Assembly: GCA_020740775.1 (NCBI GenBank)
Contig: JAHEWK010000009.1
Coordinates: 2,046,001 to 2,110,000 of the forward strand
Source of the DNA: Ilyonectria destructans
Taxonomy: Eukaryota; Ascomycota; Sordariomycetes; Hypocreales; Nectriaceae
Length of the DNA stretch: 64,000 nucleotides
Reading direction: 5' to 3'
Shown piece by piece: positions 1-10,720 of the stretch. How positions within the stretch are numbered: position 1 is the stretch's first letter; each line of letters starts with the position of its first letter. The notes below the pieces were generated by a model. That model saw only the letters and a program-made list of their open reading frames with translations, was not told the origin of the DNA and ran no database searches. The position numbers and the translations under genes were made by a program.

Positions 1-421
1 GCCGAAAGGTGCAGTTATCTTTGGGCACAGCTGGAAATTTCCTTTGCGATGGAGCCTGACGAAGGACGCTCCACCAGAGGAAGGCGAGCCGGACCCGACG
101 TCCGTGGATGAGGTGTCGAACCCGATGGATGATAGCGGCATTGGCACGAGCATCGACTCATCATCCGGCGGGGACAAGTCGGCGTCACCTTTCTTTTACA
201 GTCTGGGTAACAACCCCCAGGTCCCATGTGGTGACAGGGACGATTCGTCAAGTGGGTTTGGGCTCGGCAGGGATGAGCCTAGCAGTGAGAAAGATATCGC
301 TGAGCAGGTCGTTCAGTCTCGGGAGAATTCGAAGAAGCGTTCGATTTGTTTGTCAGAGGCGGATGACCATGAGCTTGTGAGGAAGCTCCGGCGTGTGGAG
401 ACGAGGATAGGCCTGAGCTAA
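1..421 (+). CDS. 3' end of an unidentified gene, open at left edge
   Basis: An open frame enters from the left edge (codons from base 2) and stops at 419-421; the only early start-like codon is a TTG, so this is probably the last exon of a gene lying mostly outside the window. About 139 residues are visible. The part after residue 20 is acidic and serine-rich (DDSGIGTSIDSSSGG), typical of a disordered tail; the end has a basic stretch (SKKRS, RKLRRVE). No domain is recognised. The exon could belong to a regulatory or signalling protein, but that is a guess from composition only. Confidence 0.45.
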   Translation, partial: PKGAVIFGHSWKFPLRWSLTKDAPPEEGEPDPTSVDEVSNPMDDSGIGTSIDSSSGGDKSASPFFYSLGNNPQVPCGDRDDSSSGFGLGRDEPSSEKDIAEQVVQSRENSKKRSICLSEADDHELVRKLRRVETRIGLS

Positions 422-962
422 GATAGTGGGACACGCAGTCGCTAGCTGTCGGTAGGTTTGTCCATGCGAGACAATGATCTGAAATCCGATCACATCTTCC
501 TGCGCGAGCATGGGACGAGAGGACGGCAGCTACCCCATTGTGTTCATTCGAATTCATTGCCACATTTTCGCGTCGCATTGTGTAATCTGTATGTCCCCCT
601 AGGCTACTGGCGCCGTGTGAAGTTGTGGATAGAGAGTATGTATTAAAGTGACATTGGAGACTACCGTGTGCATCCGGCCGGTGCTACAAGTGTTTTGGAC
701 GATGCTGCGTCACTATTAACCTTAAGATGTAGCACCTCTGTTTCTCTGATCAATAGAGCAGGTAGAAGTGATTAACAGATCCCTAACTGCAGGTAACACA
801 ACTTATATATAGAGGTACTATAAGTGTTGCCCTCGGCATGAGCGCCCGGTGCTGGGCAGGGGCTACAGACATCCGAGAGGATATTTAGGTCAGGCCCATC
901 TGTAGAGCCTGATCTTCTTCTACTAATACGCAATCCTTCTCTGGTTCAGCTGATCGGTAGCC
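422..962. other. Gene-free stretch
   Basis: No supported gene, RNA gene or repeat was seen. It holds the 3' flank of the left-edge gene and short non-conserved frames. Confidence 0.5.
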
Positions 963-1396
963 AGGACGAGTCTAGAGCCCAGCAACCCGCCACTCGCTCA
1001 CTAATCCGGGCCAGGTCTTGACCCGGGAGGAGGCCCAGAGCGAAGAGGAGACAGCAGGACGTCACCATCGCCGTGGCGCTGACCTAGAGCGCTGCCTCTG
1101 TCTAGCCGCCCCAGCCGTCTTCCCCGACCGACACGGCCACCTGCAGTCCGCTCAAGTCCACCGACGCAATACCAATCACGAATAGGATCGGCCCGTAGAA
1201 GCGCGCAAAGTACGTCCCGTACTGGTACTCGACTCTCTAGAAGTGCGACTTGCCGAGCAAGAACGGGGCGTACAAGTTGAGCCCCGTCAAGCGGATCTCG
1301 CCGTAGGCGTAGCGTAGGGACACGTCCCGGTCTGCGATGTCGGCTAGCTTCGATGTAAATTCGCAGAACTGCTCCCAGTTGCCGCCAATGCACCCC
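963..1396 (-). pseudogene. Decayed fragment of a fungal transmembrane protein
   Basis: Read on the minus strand from about 1396, one frame gives NWEQFCEFTSKLADIADR, then RYAYGEIRLTGLNLYAPFLL, then VEYQYGTYFARFYGPILFV and a second hydrophobic segment. I recognise this pattern (RYAYGE-RLTRLN-YAPFLL, RVEYQY-YFARFYGPILF) from memory as a common uncharacterised fungal membrane-protein family. The frame is broken by TAG at 1237-1239, 1102-1104 and 1084-1086. The first lies where the family usually has Gln in HFQRVEYQ, so CAG to TAG fits. No N-terminus is evident. It is a relic, not a working gene. Confidence 0.6.
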
Positions 1397-1667
1397 CGCC
1401 TTTCCTCCGTCCTCGCGACTTCCCTACTACTACTACGATTTGTCCAATTCCGTTAGGTGGCTGTGCTTGGGCTGCATGTCAGCGAGCCCGCTTGGCAGGC
1501 CTGCTTCGTCAGCCTCACTTTTGCAGAGAAGTGTGCCGAGGCAAGGCAGACATGCATTTCAGCTCGACTCCAAGCGATTGAGCTGAGGTAGATGTCTCTT
1601 GCCAACATCATCCTTGAACCGCAGCACGAACCACGAAGTGGAATGAACTTTAGTTCCTTGGTAAGCA

Positions 1668-3454
1668 ATGTCGGATCCACTGAGTTTATCAGCCTCAATC
1701 GCGGGTCTCATCACTCTCTCCACTGCGGTATACACAACACTCAACGACTTTGCCGACAGGGTCGAAAGGGCTCCCAAATCGATGCAAGAGATTCTCCACG
1801 CCGTACTCGAGATGCGCCTGGCGCTCACGTCCGTCTCGGGACTTATTGACTCCTTCCAACGCATCCCCCCCAGACGCAAAGCCATGGTGCAGCTGAATCA
1901 TCTAGTTTTCTGCGTGAGCCAGGCCGTCATGACCTTCACAGACCTGGAGGTGTTCCTCAGCAACTGGCCTGAAATATCGATGATGCAAAACTCAGCCTGG
2001 AAACGGTTTCGATGGGCCCTCCAAGAAGACAAGGCTACTCGATTAGTGAAGAGACTTTCTGAGGATAAGGCATCTATCCTCCTGATCCTCAATATTCTTC
2101 AGAGGTGCGTCCCGAAATTACCACCTCGCCAAGTCATATTTCCGGGTATTCTATTTTCAGTACCTGTTCATGGACAGCTTCAAACATGTTACTGACAACT
2201 GGCCCTCCAGTGAATCGGATTTTGAAGCGCAGATGTCGCATCAAGCGTTAAGAGAGCAAATGGAAAAGCTGATGCACCAGAACCAAGAGATGCGAATCTT
2301 CATGAATCAGATTGGGCACGATATTCAGACTATCGCAGGATCCGTGAAGTTTCATGACGATATGTCTTCGATTCGGTCGCCGATATCCCCACCGACACCA
2401 CAGACCGCACGCACAACCCTTCGTCAGGCAATCATGCATCCGTTGAGCACAAGTGAAAGCACAGAATCCGAACAAGTGTCTGACGAACTGGGTTCAGAGA
2501 CCAGGAAGTCTAGAAATACGCAATACTCAGCTACTCCGACGTCTGAATCTTCCACCCCAACTTCATTCCCCTCTCTCACTTCAAGCTCTCCTCCACGAAG
2601 GTCGTTTTCAGTTATCCTAGACTCCACTTGGGTATACGGAAGAGTCCGAAAAAATGCCACGGATCTCTCCATGACTAGTTCTAGACGCCACAGTAGAGCT
2701 TGGTCAATGTTCTCGGGCTTAAGTTTGAATGATGTGTCTGTCATCTCATTCATTCGATTACCACTTAAGCCATCAGATATTGTCAACGACGCTTGGTATC
2801 GGCGAATACCAGATATCCCTCTAGTTCATCCCGGATCTTTGGATTGGCCAGATAAAATCATAATTGCAGTTGTGGGGGAACCAATTTCCGGGAAGTCGAC
2901 GCTAGTTGAAAGGGTATATTATTTACGTCTGATTCTACAGTGGCAAGAACGAATACTGATACGCTTGGCAGATATGTGGCAATGACTATTCCCCATCACA
3001 GAAGGCAACGATTGAGGATCGGCGTGTCATCAAACTCTTCGTTGACGATCGTGAGTACCAAGTAGAGATGGTGGACACGGCAGGAATGGACTGTTATGAG
3101 CACCTAGTTGATGAAGCAATCCTAGAAGCCCACGGATTCATCATTACTTGTCCCGCACAGGGTGGCAATCTGAGGGCAATTGAAAAGGTCCACCGGAAAA
3201 TTGCGAACAAAAACAAGGGACCCGGTCAAGAGAAGAAATCGCCAATCGCAATTGCAATCATAAAAGAGGATCGCGTTTTCGATCCACTTGACCGCTCCAT
3301 CGAGGATGCTCAAGCTTGGGCAGAAAGGGAAGAATGCGCATTTCATCCTACTTCAGCTAAGGACGGTGGTGGTATTCAGGACCCGTTCATGAGCGTTCTT
3401 CGGGCTCTTGTCAAAAGCGACCCTCATGTCACACGTCTAATGGACCGAACCTAA
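1668..3454 (+). CDS. STAND-type N-terminal domain fused to Ras-like GTPase
   Basis: Model: exons 1668-2104, 2211-2913, 2972-3454, giving 540 residues in frame; the first intron has a TTACTGAC branch site 17 nt before its AG. Residues 1-140 (SLSASIAGLITLSTAVYTTL start, then KSMQEILHAVLEM) match the helical fungal N-terminal domain found on STAND/NLR proteins. A short coiled stretch and a Ser/Thr-rich linker follow. Residues 368-540 form a small-GTPase fold: P-loop GEPISGKST (368-376), KATIED around switch I, DTAG (415-418), TSAKD (507-511). The usual NKxD is IKED (477-480), and there is no CAAX box (end MDRT), so membrane anchoring by prenylation is not expected. Inference: a signalling or incompatibility-type protein in which a GTPase replaces the usual NACHT/NB-ARC switch. 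An alternative acceptor at 2177 would add 11 residues. Confidence 0.75.
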
Positions 3455-3568
3455 TTAGGACTTGACATGAAAGAGGACTATTTAAGTCCGAGACTGTATC
3501 TCGAAGACGCGAGGATATCACGGCACGCGGTGACAATCCCCGAAGGGAAGAGGTGCGATTACCTATAG

Positions 3569-3582
3569 GTACCTAGGCATTA
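3569..3582. repeat. 14-nt direct repeat, left copy
   Basis: GTACCTAGGCATTA occurs here and again at 4914-4927 in the same orientation, bracketing the AT-rich island. It could be a target-site or element-end remnant, or chance in a TACCTAGG-rich background. Confidence 0.5.
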
Positions 3583-3604
3583 GGACCTTGATATATGATG
3601 ACCG

Positions 3605-3630
3605 CCCCCCCCCCCCCCCCCCCCCCCCCC
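3605..3630 (+). repeat. Poly-C homopolymer, 26 nt
   Basis: An uninterrupted run of 26 C, then T and five more C. Such a tract is unstable in replication and sequencing, so its true length may differ. It sits at the left edge of the AT-rich island. Confidence 0.9.
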
Positions 3631-3779
3631 TCCCCCAAACCTTCGCCTGTTAACCTTCGACCAAACCGTCCGCCCCCGGATGACTTATAAAGCAGCCTGA
3701 CGCCGAGCCTCCTCACGCCGAGCCTTCTCCAGCAGCCCTAGTAGCTCTAACAGCTAAGCCCTGTTCCGGCCTAGCTTTT

Positions 3780-4250
3780 CTAGCTCTTCTTCGCCTGTTT
3801 CTGTAGTTATATTACTTATAACTGCATCTCGGAAGGTATTAAGCCTGCTTTATTGTTATCTGTAGAAAATCTTCAGATTTTTATCTCTAGCTGTTATAAA
3901 GATAGTTTAATAATCTAATTATATTAAATTAATTTAATCTCTATTATTAAGCTAAATAAATTAGACTTTAGTTTTAATTAAACTTTTAAAGGATTAGATA
4001 TACTTTAGTATATTAAAGATATTTATATATTAATTTAAAAAATAATAGATTAAATTATTTATTATTTAAATTACTATATTACATTATAATTAGATTATAA
4101 TATTAACTAGATTAATTAGAATTTAATTTATTAAGCTAATTAAAATAATTATATATTTATATATTTATATAGATTTTAATCTTTTTAAATTAAAAAGCTT
4201 AATAATTAGTTATTATAGTAATATTAGAGACTATTAGCTGCGCCAGATAA
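3780..4250. other. Extremely AT-rich island
   Basis: Almost pure A/T, with words such as TTAATTTAAT and TATATTTATATA and hardly any C or G, flanked by ordinary composition. No protein frame survives. This looks like an old repeat eroded by repeat-induced point mutation, or an AT isochore; no transposon domain remains to prove it. Confidence 0.65.
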
Positions 4251-4550
4251 AGCTCGTCAGGTTAGTTGATTCGGACTTCTATAATATCTTTAAACCCCAA
4301 CTTTTTAGCTGTAATTTGCAGCCTCGGAACAAGGGTTGGATCACTTAGGATTAAGTGATAGAGATTGAAAGAGAAGCTATGAGTATACCGATGATTGGGA
4401 AAGACTATATCGGTCTGTAGCGTGGGGCGGAAAGCAGATATCTTCAGTTGGTTGAGTGGTTGGTCGAGATGTGTGTAAGGATGGAAGGATGATTGGAATG
4501 CAAGAGGGCTTGTAGAGCTTCTATATCTATTATGATTTTGCCTTTTCTAA

Positions 4551-4604
4551 GATCTAGCTTTTCCAGCAGATCTAGCTTTTCCAGTAGATCTAGCTTTTTC
4601 AAGA
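4551..4604 (+). repeat. Three tandem 18-nt units
   Basis: Three near-identical 18-nt units beginning GATCTAGCTTTTCC lie head to tail at 4551, 4569 and 4587. They keep the frame on the minus strand (LDLLEK repeated), but the surrounding ORF (4444-4836) has no other coding character. Confidence 0.85.
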
Positions 4605-4913
4605 TGCAGCTATTCCTGCAGCTTATTGAGGTATCAGAAAAGGTAACCAGTTGGACTAGAAACCTTAGTCTATTTGAGTAACTGTTGACCTTTAAATAGA
4701 CTGGGTATATAGTCTGTATTGTTGATACTATTGTTGGTATTTTTTTTACTGTTAAGCTTCTAGTCCCCCCTCTGGGTATGTATGTACTAGAGCACCTTAA
4801 CCTCTTGATAGTAATATTAAATAGGAAATATTTCAATTATAAATAAAATTATATTTTTTTAATCTTATACTGATAACTTACTTACCTTAAGGGAGCAGAT
4901 AGAAGTTAGATTA

Positions 4914-4927
4914 GTACCTAGGCATTA
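4914..4927. repeat. 14-nt direct repeat, right copy
   Basis: Second copy of GTACCTAGGCATTA, 1.35 kb from the first, at the right edge of the AT-rich island. Confidence 0.5.
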
Positions 4928-5853
4928 ACCGGCCCCTCACTCCAATATAGAGCGTCACAAGCGAATTTTATCACTACATCCGCGCTCTTCGGCCCCCATA
5001 GCAAAGGCTCCAGGGTGCCCTTCACCGAGTTAGTATATTAAACAGAACTGACTGGTGTTGATAGTATCCCCTGCATGATCTACAGCGGAGCATTGCTAGA
5101 AGAAGACTCTCCCTGAGCCTCAGCCACGACTTCCCCAGGGGGCTGAGGTAAGACAGCCGGAATAGAAGTGGTCCTATTTTTAGTTTCCCTTGTCGGACTG
5201 AGTTTGTGCTGGTGATGCTTATACCTGGATTGCGCCCGACAAGCTTTCGCCGATCAACGACTTGTTCTCGCTTTGCTGCCTGTCTAATACAATTATATTG
5301 TATAAATGCACTTACTGCAGTAAATGGAGCAATCTTTGTAGTCTTTATTCCAATCTTAAGCTGTTTAAGATTGGTAAGTGATCGGCCTGATTTGAGGAAA
5401 GAGAATATGGGGCCGTACGAGCGAAACGGTGCTGTAGGAGGTCTTGTTCTCTGCTGAATGCCCGTCCACAGATTTATCTGGATCTTTTGAGAGCCCCGAT
5501 TCCCCTGTAAAGTGCTCCGGGTATAACTTGAAGGGGGACAGCAGAAATTTGTACAATCCGGCTCATTGTAGTGAGTAATGTAAAGAAAGTGTGGAGCAGG
5601 CAGACATTGGATATATTGCTTCACATATTGTAATTTTTTGGCTTTGTGGCGTACACGTTAAGGCACAACTTGCACAGAGCGCGAGGTGGTCCGTGCTAAT
5701 GTTTCGCTGTCGAGGGAGAGGCCGCGGAAGGAAGATCCTTTCATCTCTTCGTTCCCCAAGGCACTGGCCTATAATCAAAATTCCATCTGCATTCATTACG
5801 ACTCATATTGGAAGCTCTCTCGACTAGAGAATAAACAGACCCCAGGTGTACGT
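4928..5853. other. Gene-free stretch with a weak minus-strand frame
   Basis: A 200-residue minus-strand frame (5022-5624) is rich in Arg, Ser and Leu and shows no domain I recognise. It may be repeat-derived; nothing here is firm enough to call. Confidence 0.35.
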
Positions 5854-8181
5854 CTATATAATGACAACCGTTTGCATGTCTTCTTCCGACTTCGCCCTTG
5901 ACATAAGCAGCAGGCTCTCCCAGGAGACATCGTCTAGGATATTGCAATACGTACTACCATTCACGACGTCCCTAACCTCCAAGATGGTACCCATACCCAC
6001 CCTTTTAAACTTTTGCTCGCTTGCGTCCGATGGCGCAACAGCCTCCTGCACAAAAAGTCCTTGGAAATTAGCGCCGACTCGTTTGTCAGCTATTTTGGCA
6101 ATGGGGAGAAAGTATGTTTTTTCTCCCAAATCAGCTAACGGTCCGTAATCGAGTCTGCACTGTCCTCCCAACTTTAGGTTTGTGCGTCTTGTAGCGATAT
6201 CTTGAATCTCAAAAAGCCAGCCTTTAAGTCTAAGCTCTCCGGCCGTGACTTGACCAAAGACATCACCAGCCTTCGGCGCAACCAATATCGAAGTACATTG
6301 AATTAATACTTCCGTTGTGTATTGGAGCTTATGAGTCATTTGCACCTCACTGTCGATGCTTGCCCAAGACCAAGAAGGTGCTAGATCAAGTTAAAAAGGC
6401 ATTGTAATGAATATAGAAGCGGGAAAACAAACCTAAATATGTTGATGGTGGATACCGCCCACTCTGTCCAACTGGAGTCCAGAGAAGACACGGAACGAGA
6501 TGCTTTCCACCCCAAATGCCGGCATAATATTCCTCTCTCAAAAGCGTTGAAAATGACTTTGCTAATCCACCCAAGGCAACGAGTTTGTCGTCAGGACAGG
6601 TTAGCGCACATCGAGAGTAAATCTCTACTATGTGAAGCCAGCGCGTAAGCTGAAGACCCACATCCACATCCTCCGTTGGAACGGACACCCATCCCCTTTC
6701 GGTCCCTAAAAAGTCCGCATAGTCCAGCATTGGCTGCATTCCTTGACGATAACTCGGGGTAACAAGAGCCTTGCGGCATTCCCAGACAGGGACTCTAGAT
6801 AGATGCATGAGTCGCCTGCTGAGAAATCTCTCCTGGACGACCCATCCTCGCTTATATAGCGGAGCATAGTTCCTCATGAGGTGGACCCAGTCTGGGATGA
6901 CGACGAAAGTCGTGGCGCCGCCGATGAATTTCGATCGAATCCGCAGAGTTGAAGGACATTGATCATCACTGCCCGAAAGCATGCTGTAGTTGGAATCGCC
7001 TATGTCGCAAGCTGCAATATTGCATATCCCGTTTGTGTAGACACTGTCCATGGTCATGGCCTCACGCTCCCAATCCTGCAATGAATCTTGCAGTATGCTT
7101 TGAATGATTTAAGGAGTCAGCAACTACAGGGATGAGCGAGTTGGGAGAGTTGGGTGAGGCTCACCATAGTGAGTCGATCCAAAGGTAGCGTATATGAAGC
7201 TTTCTTGCAATATACACCGCGTCTTTGTAGCACTGAGGGAGTGTGTCAACAGGCACACCGGTCTTCATATCCAAATAGTTGTGTTCGGTGAGGTGCAGAG
7301 GCATAGAAGAGCCCCAAACATGACTTAAAGTGAGGTATTTAGCCTTTTCGTTCGCCATGGTTGTTTGGACATCGGATCTCTCCACGAGCGCAATGCAGTC
7401 GCGTGTACTCCCAACCAGCTGTACGTCCAAAAGACGAGTTGGAATCCAACCGCTAGTCTGTGCTAGACCACAGGCGGTATGTTCCTTGATACATGTCTCG
7501 AATCTGTGCGACAGAAACTGGAGAGAGTCCTTGTCGCCTTCCGGGGACCGCAAAAGCTCGTCATTAACCAGGTCTAGGTCCGCTTCCACGCCAATTAGCA
7601 TGTGTCAAAGGTTCTTCTGCAACAGTTCCTGTTCTCTTACAATTTGCAAAGTCATCTATGTAGCAGTAGAAGAAGGGAATCATTGATAAATGAGAGCACG
7701 CTTCATCTGCATAGACACGAAATTGCAGCATGGAAGGGAGTGTACCTCCCTTTTTAAAAACCCATACACTGCAGAGTCGTACTGAGTCTGGCACTTGTCT
7801 TCCAAGGACATACCGTATCATGGTGATGAGTGATTTGCATAGCTGGCAGCCTGTGGAGTTCAAGGATTCGCAGAGGTGCGTGAAAGAGCGCGACCGCCCG
7901 TCCAAATTCCATACAGACAACATCGATCGTGTGGGGAAGATGACTTCAACTGGTTGGCTCGGGTTCCATGGACAAGGAACACCATTTCCATATTCTGAAG
8001 CAGTAGTACGTTCGTATCTCTGCAGATCGTTCCGCAGTTTCTGAATGTCAACGTCGCCATAGTCGTCTCTGATGGCATCTTCAAGTGCCTGCCGCTTCAG
8101 TTTCCTGATTCCTTCCATCAGATCTGGTCGTGCAAAATCGAAGTGCTCCAAACAGGAACTGCAAATCTGTGACGTGGCCAT
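5854..8181 (-). CDS. HET-domain (heterokaryon incompatibility) protein
   Basis: Four exons, 8181-7641, 7582-7165, 7097-6433 and 6380-5854, join to 716 residues; introns are 58, 67 and 52 nt and all phases agree. The HET block is clear: KYLTLSHVWG, then RYLWIDSL joined across intron 2 to CILQDSLQDWEREA, then WVVQERFLSRR, and APSWSWAS created exactly at the third splice. The N-terminal 200 residues hold Cys pairs (CSSCLEHF, CQLC) seen in many proteins of this class. Family knowledge: HET proteins trigger cell death when unlike hyphae fuse, and fungi carry many copies, most untested. No NACHT or WD repeats follow, so this is a stand-alone type. No frameshift or stop was found. Confidence 0.9.
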
Positions 8182-8383
8182 CGATGCTCCAAATTTTAGA
8201 AGGTATCAATTCGCGGGCGAACTGATGTCTAACGAACAGTCGCAAGGCTATTCCCCGCCATGTACATATTGCTGCCCAAATCACGTGCATTGTACCCCAC
8301 ACTTTGGGAGACAAATTTTAATTAGAGTATTGTGATGGATCCGATACGGTCAATTCAATTGTTGCAATATTGTTCAAATTGAT

Positions 8384-8411
8384 AATGATGATCGTGATGA
8401 TCGTGATGATC
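8384..8411 (+). repeat. GATGATCGT microsatellite
   Basis: About three tandem nine-base units of GATGATCGT, directly followed by GATCGATCCGGGTCATCCGG, which is rich in short palindromes. Confidence 0.7.
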
Positions 8412-8695
8412 GATCCGGGTCATCCGGATCAGCCGGATAAGGGGTTATTAGACCCCCTTTATAACTAAGGTCCTGATATCAATCTACTGAAGGTTTCCTT
8501 GTACAGAGTCTCTCTCCAACATATTGCTATTCGCATACATATTGCTATTCGCACAGTGTCAGACGGAGGGATAAGGTCCGGCCGGATGACTACGGAAGGG
8601 GGGTCTCGGAGACTGTAGATAAGGGAAATCCCTTACCGGTCAAGATAATTAATACAGTTAATCAATCAGTTATAACAACGGGATTGTGTGCAATA

Positions 8696-8824
8696 ACCTT
8701 ATTGTTCAGCTACTGTTTCTTCTGGTGCTGGGTGTAGCACTTACTGTTTATCTCTACTGCTTGAGAATACTGTATGGCTTTGATCTATCTGATGATATTG
8801 AGTAAAGCTAAAAAAAAAAAAAAA
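8696..8824 (+). mobile_element. Retroposon-like 3' tail with poly-A, copy 1
   Basis: About 115 nt followed by a 15-nt A run. The same sequence recurs inverted at 30860-30992 with five differences, all transitions, and its own A run. Similarity ends abruptly on the 5' side in both copies. Shared 3' end, A tail and unlike 5' flanks fit 5'-truncated SINE or LINE insertions; no reverse transcriptase is present in the window. Confidence 0.6.
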
Positions 8825-9247
8825 TATTGTGTACTAGCCTGGAACTAGGGCAGTACGTCGCATACTAGCCTATCTGGAAGTTAGGCATTTGCGTTTTTCA
8901 GGGTAAATGGTGTATCAAAGCTCATTGGCGGCCTAGCCTTTGGAACATAGGAGGACGCATATGCAAAACTAGCACAGGTTCGTGGACAGATGTGTGTCTC
9001 ATAGCAAACCGCCCCTATGTTTGAACAGGGGAACATGACTGGCCCTACCGTAAGAATCACAATGCGGCGTTCAATTGGTCTCGGAAGTGGCAGCTTCCCA
9101 GCCGTAGCACCTCGCGTGAGCTTTCACGGACCTATCAACACCACAACATTCTAGTTTAAGGCTGGGGAATTGAGCAGCAACCGGCTCAAGAGTTGTGGTT
9201 TCATTCAAAGTAGCACATGTTTGGTACCTCCTAGGGATGGAGATCCA

Positions 9248-9868
9248 ATGTTCAAAGGCGGCCAGATGTTTCACATCCTGGCTTACACACCGCATGACCG
9301 GCAGCCATGGAAAAGCCGTATTGATTGGATGAAGACCTCGCCCGAAGGTGGCTTCGCATCGAGGAAGCGGATGTATGGGGGAGGTAACATCATCGGTCTG
9401 CTGGATCCCACGATATTGAAGGGAGCCCTAGAGCCTGGGAAAGATATCCTAGTCGTGCTTATGGATGAGTTCGGCTACACCTCAAAGACCACCTTTGAGG
9501 GTGCGGTCATAATCGATAAAGATCCGCCTCCTCAAAAGTTTAGGACAGAAGTGGCCAAACGGCAAAATCCTTTCAGCAGCAGTCCGAATGCCTCGCCACT
9601 CAAGCGCCTTAAAAACCCTTTACTCAATAGGAAAACGGATAAAACGTGCACGGGGGGCTCTAGCGACAAAGCCATTTCTCTCGACTCGCAGCTCTCACAT
9701 GAGGTTACTGATTTCGAGATGGGAGCGATCTGGTGCCAAGTTAGTGTTCGATTGTCAACCATACTCATTTACGGGAGAATACTGAGCGTGGAATTGATAC
9801 AGACATGGAGATCAAATAGAGCCCGCGCTAGAGAGTTGGGATATGTCCATACTAAGAGACGAATATAA
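9248..9868 (+). CDS. Hypothetical protein
   Basis: The frame is open from 9170, but its first ATG is at 9248 (MFKGGQMFHILAYTPHDR), giving up to 206 residues. The first 95 residues look coding, with a balanced mix and motifs such as YGGGNIIGLLDP and LVVLMDEFGYTSKTTF; a basic Pro/Ser stretch follows (ASPLKRLKN). After about 9735 the translation loses character, so an intron or the true end may lie there. No family is recognised. It could form one unit with the Mutator-like frame just downstream. Confidence 0.4.
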   Translation: MFKGGQMFHILAYTPHDRQPWKSRIDWMKTSPEGGFASRKRMYGGGNIIGLLDPTILKGALEPGKDILVVLMDEFGYTSKTTFEGAVIIDKDPPPQKFRTEVAKRQNPFSSSPNASPLKRLKNPLLNRKTDKTCTGGSSDKAISLDSQLSHEVTDFEMGAIWCQVSVRLSTILIYGRILSVELIQTWRSNRARARELGYVHTKRRI

Positions 9869-10031
9869 AGAGCAAGAGCTGAATTTACATTCTGAATACT
9901 CTTTTTTCGCCTCATTTGAAGACATAAAACGGGAGCTTTCTGTATTCACGGATTCGCATGGCTATAGTATTCATATTGGCAGGTTTTTTTCAAACCCTTT
10001 CGAAGGTTACAAAAATCCCAATTACAAATAA
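9843..10031 (+). pseudogene. Possible FAR1-like N-terminal fragment of a Mutator-type transposase
   Basis: Frame of 62 residues beginning MSILRDEYKEQELN. The stretch FASFEDIKRELSVF, DSHGYSIHIGR resembles the start of the FAR1-type DNA-binding region of fungal Hop/Mutator transposases (phenylalanine, helix, then H/R-GY-hydrophobic). No WRKY-like zinc ligands, MULE domain or inverted repeats follow, so at most this is a fragment. The match rests on a short motif and could be chance. Confidence 0.25.
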
Positions 10032-10720
10032 GAGGATCGTATGAGAATGCAAATAGGCTCGGAAAGGATGGCCTTTTTCATTCAACGATATGAAGACCAA
10101 AATGGAGACCGATCAATGGGTAACAATGTATAATGAGAAGGAAAGCCAACATATCTATGATCCTGGACAATGTGATATAAACTAAGGACTGTCGGGATAA
10201 TTAAGCGTCAGTTAGTCCAGAAGATAACTAGAGACCTTCGGGTTTTATGATGTCATAAAGTCAGAGTAAGCAGAGCTGAAAGCCGCATTACTGGAACATG
10301 TGCCTGGTTCAGCTAATGAAGCAAGTCCTCAATAGCTCACTCAGACCGATGACGATCGGACTTTTTGCAAAACTCCGCCCGCCAAACCAACCGGCTTTAT
10401 GAAGGCCCGTCCCACCAACTCGGGATGACCCTATAGGGTAAACCATCGACCCTCGACCTCCAATGGGAGTCGTCGCGAAGGGCAGCATTTTTGTTGAATT
10501 AGTGGGCACCCAACTTCGACGGTTGTTGTATTATGGACATGCCCTGGTTACGTAGGCGGACAACTGTGTGATTTTCTACCTTGGTCGACACCCGATAGGG
10601 CGCTTTATACCTTTCTAAAAATGTATTTTGCTTAAACTATGGGGTTCTTCTAGGATTGTGGAAAATATTATGTTCCTCGCATTACAATGATATCCCCGTC
10701 CACGACGAACCCTTGTCGTA
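10032..10720. other. Gene-free stretch
   Basis: No supported gene; short frames only, with uneven codon character. Confidence 0.45.

Larger units (their letters stand above)
8182..9247. other. Intergenic stretch with repeats
   Basis: Holds a GATGATCGT microsatellite near 8384-8411, a doubled ACATATTGCTATTCGCA at about 8520-8552 and the poly-A-tailed repeat at 8696-8824. No gene was found. Confidence 0.5.

Noticed and set aside
4444..4836. 130-residue minus-strand frame over the 18-nt repeats
   Set aside because: Only the tandem repeats give it an even look (LDLLEK units); the rest is AT-driven and lacks coding character.
8331..8555. TG...CA-bounded stretch resembling a solo LTR
   Set aside because: It starts TGTGATGG and ends GCACA, but the flanking five bases do not match, no second copy is in the window and no primer-binding site follows.
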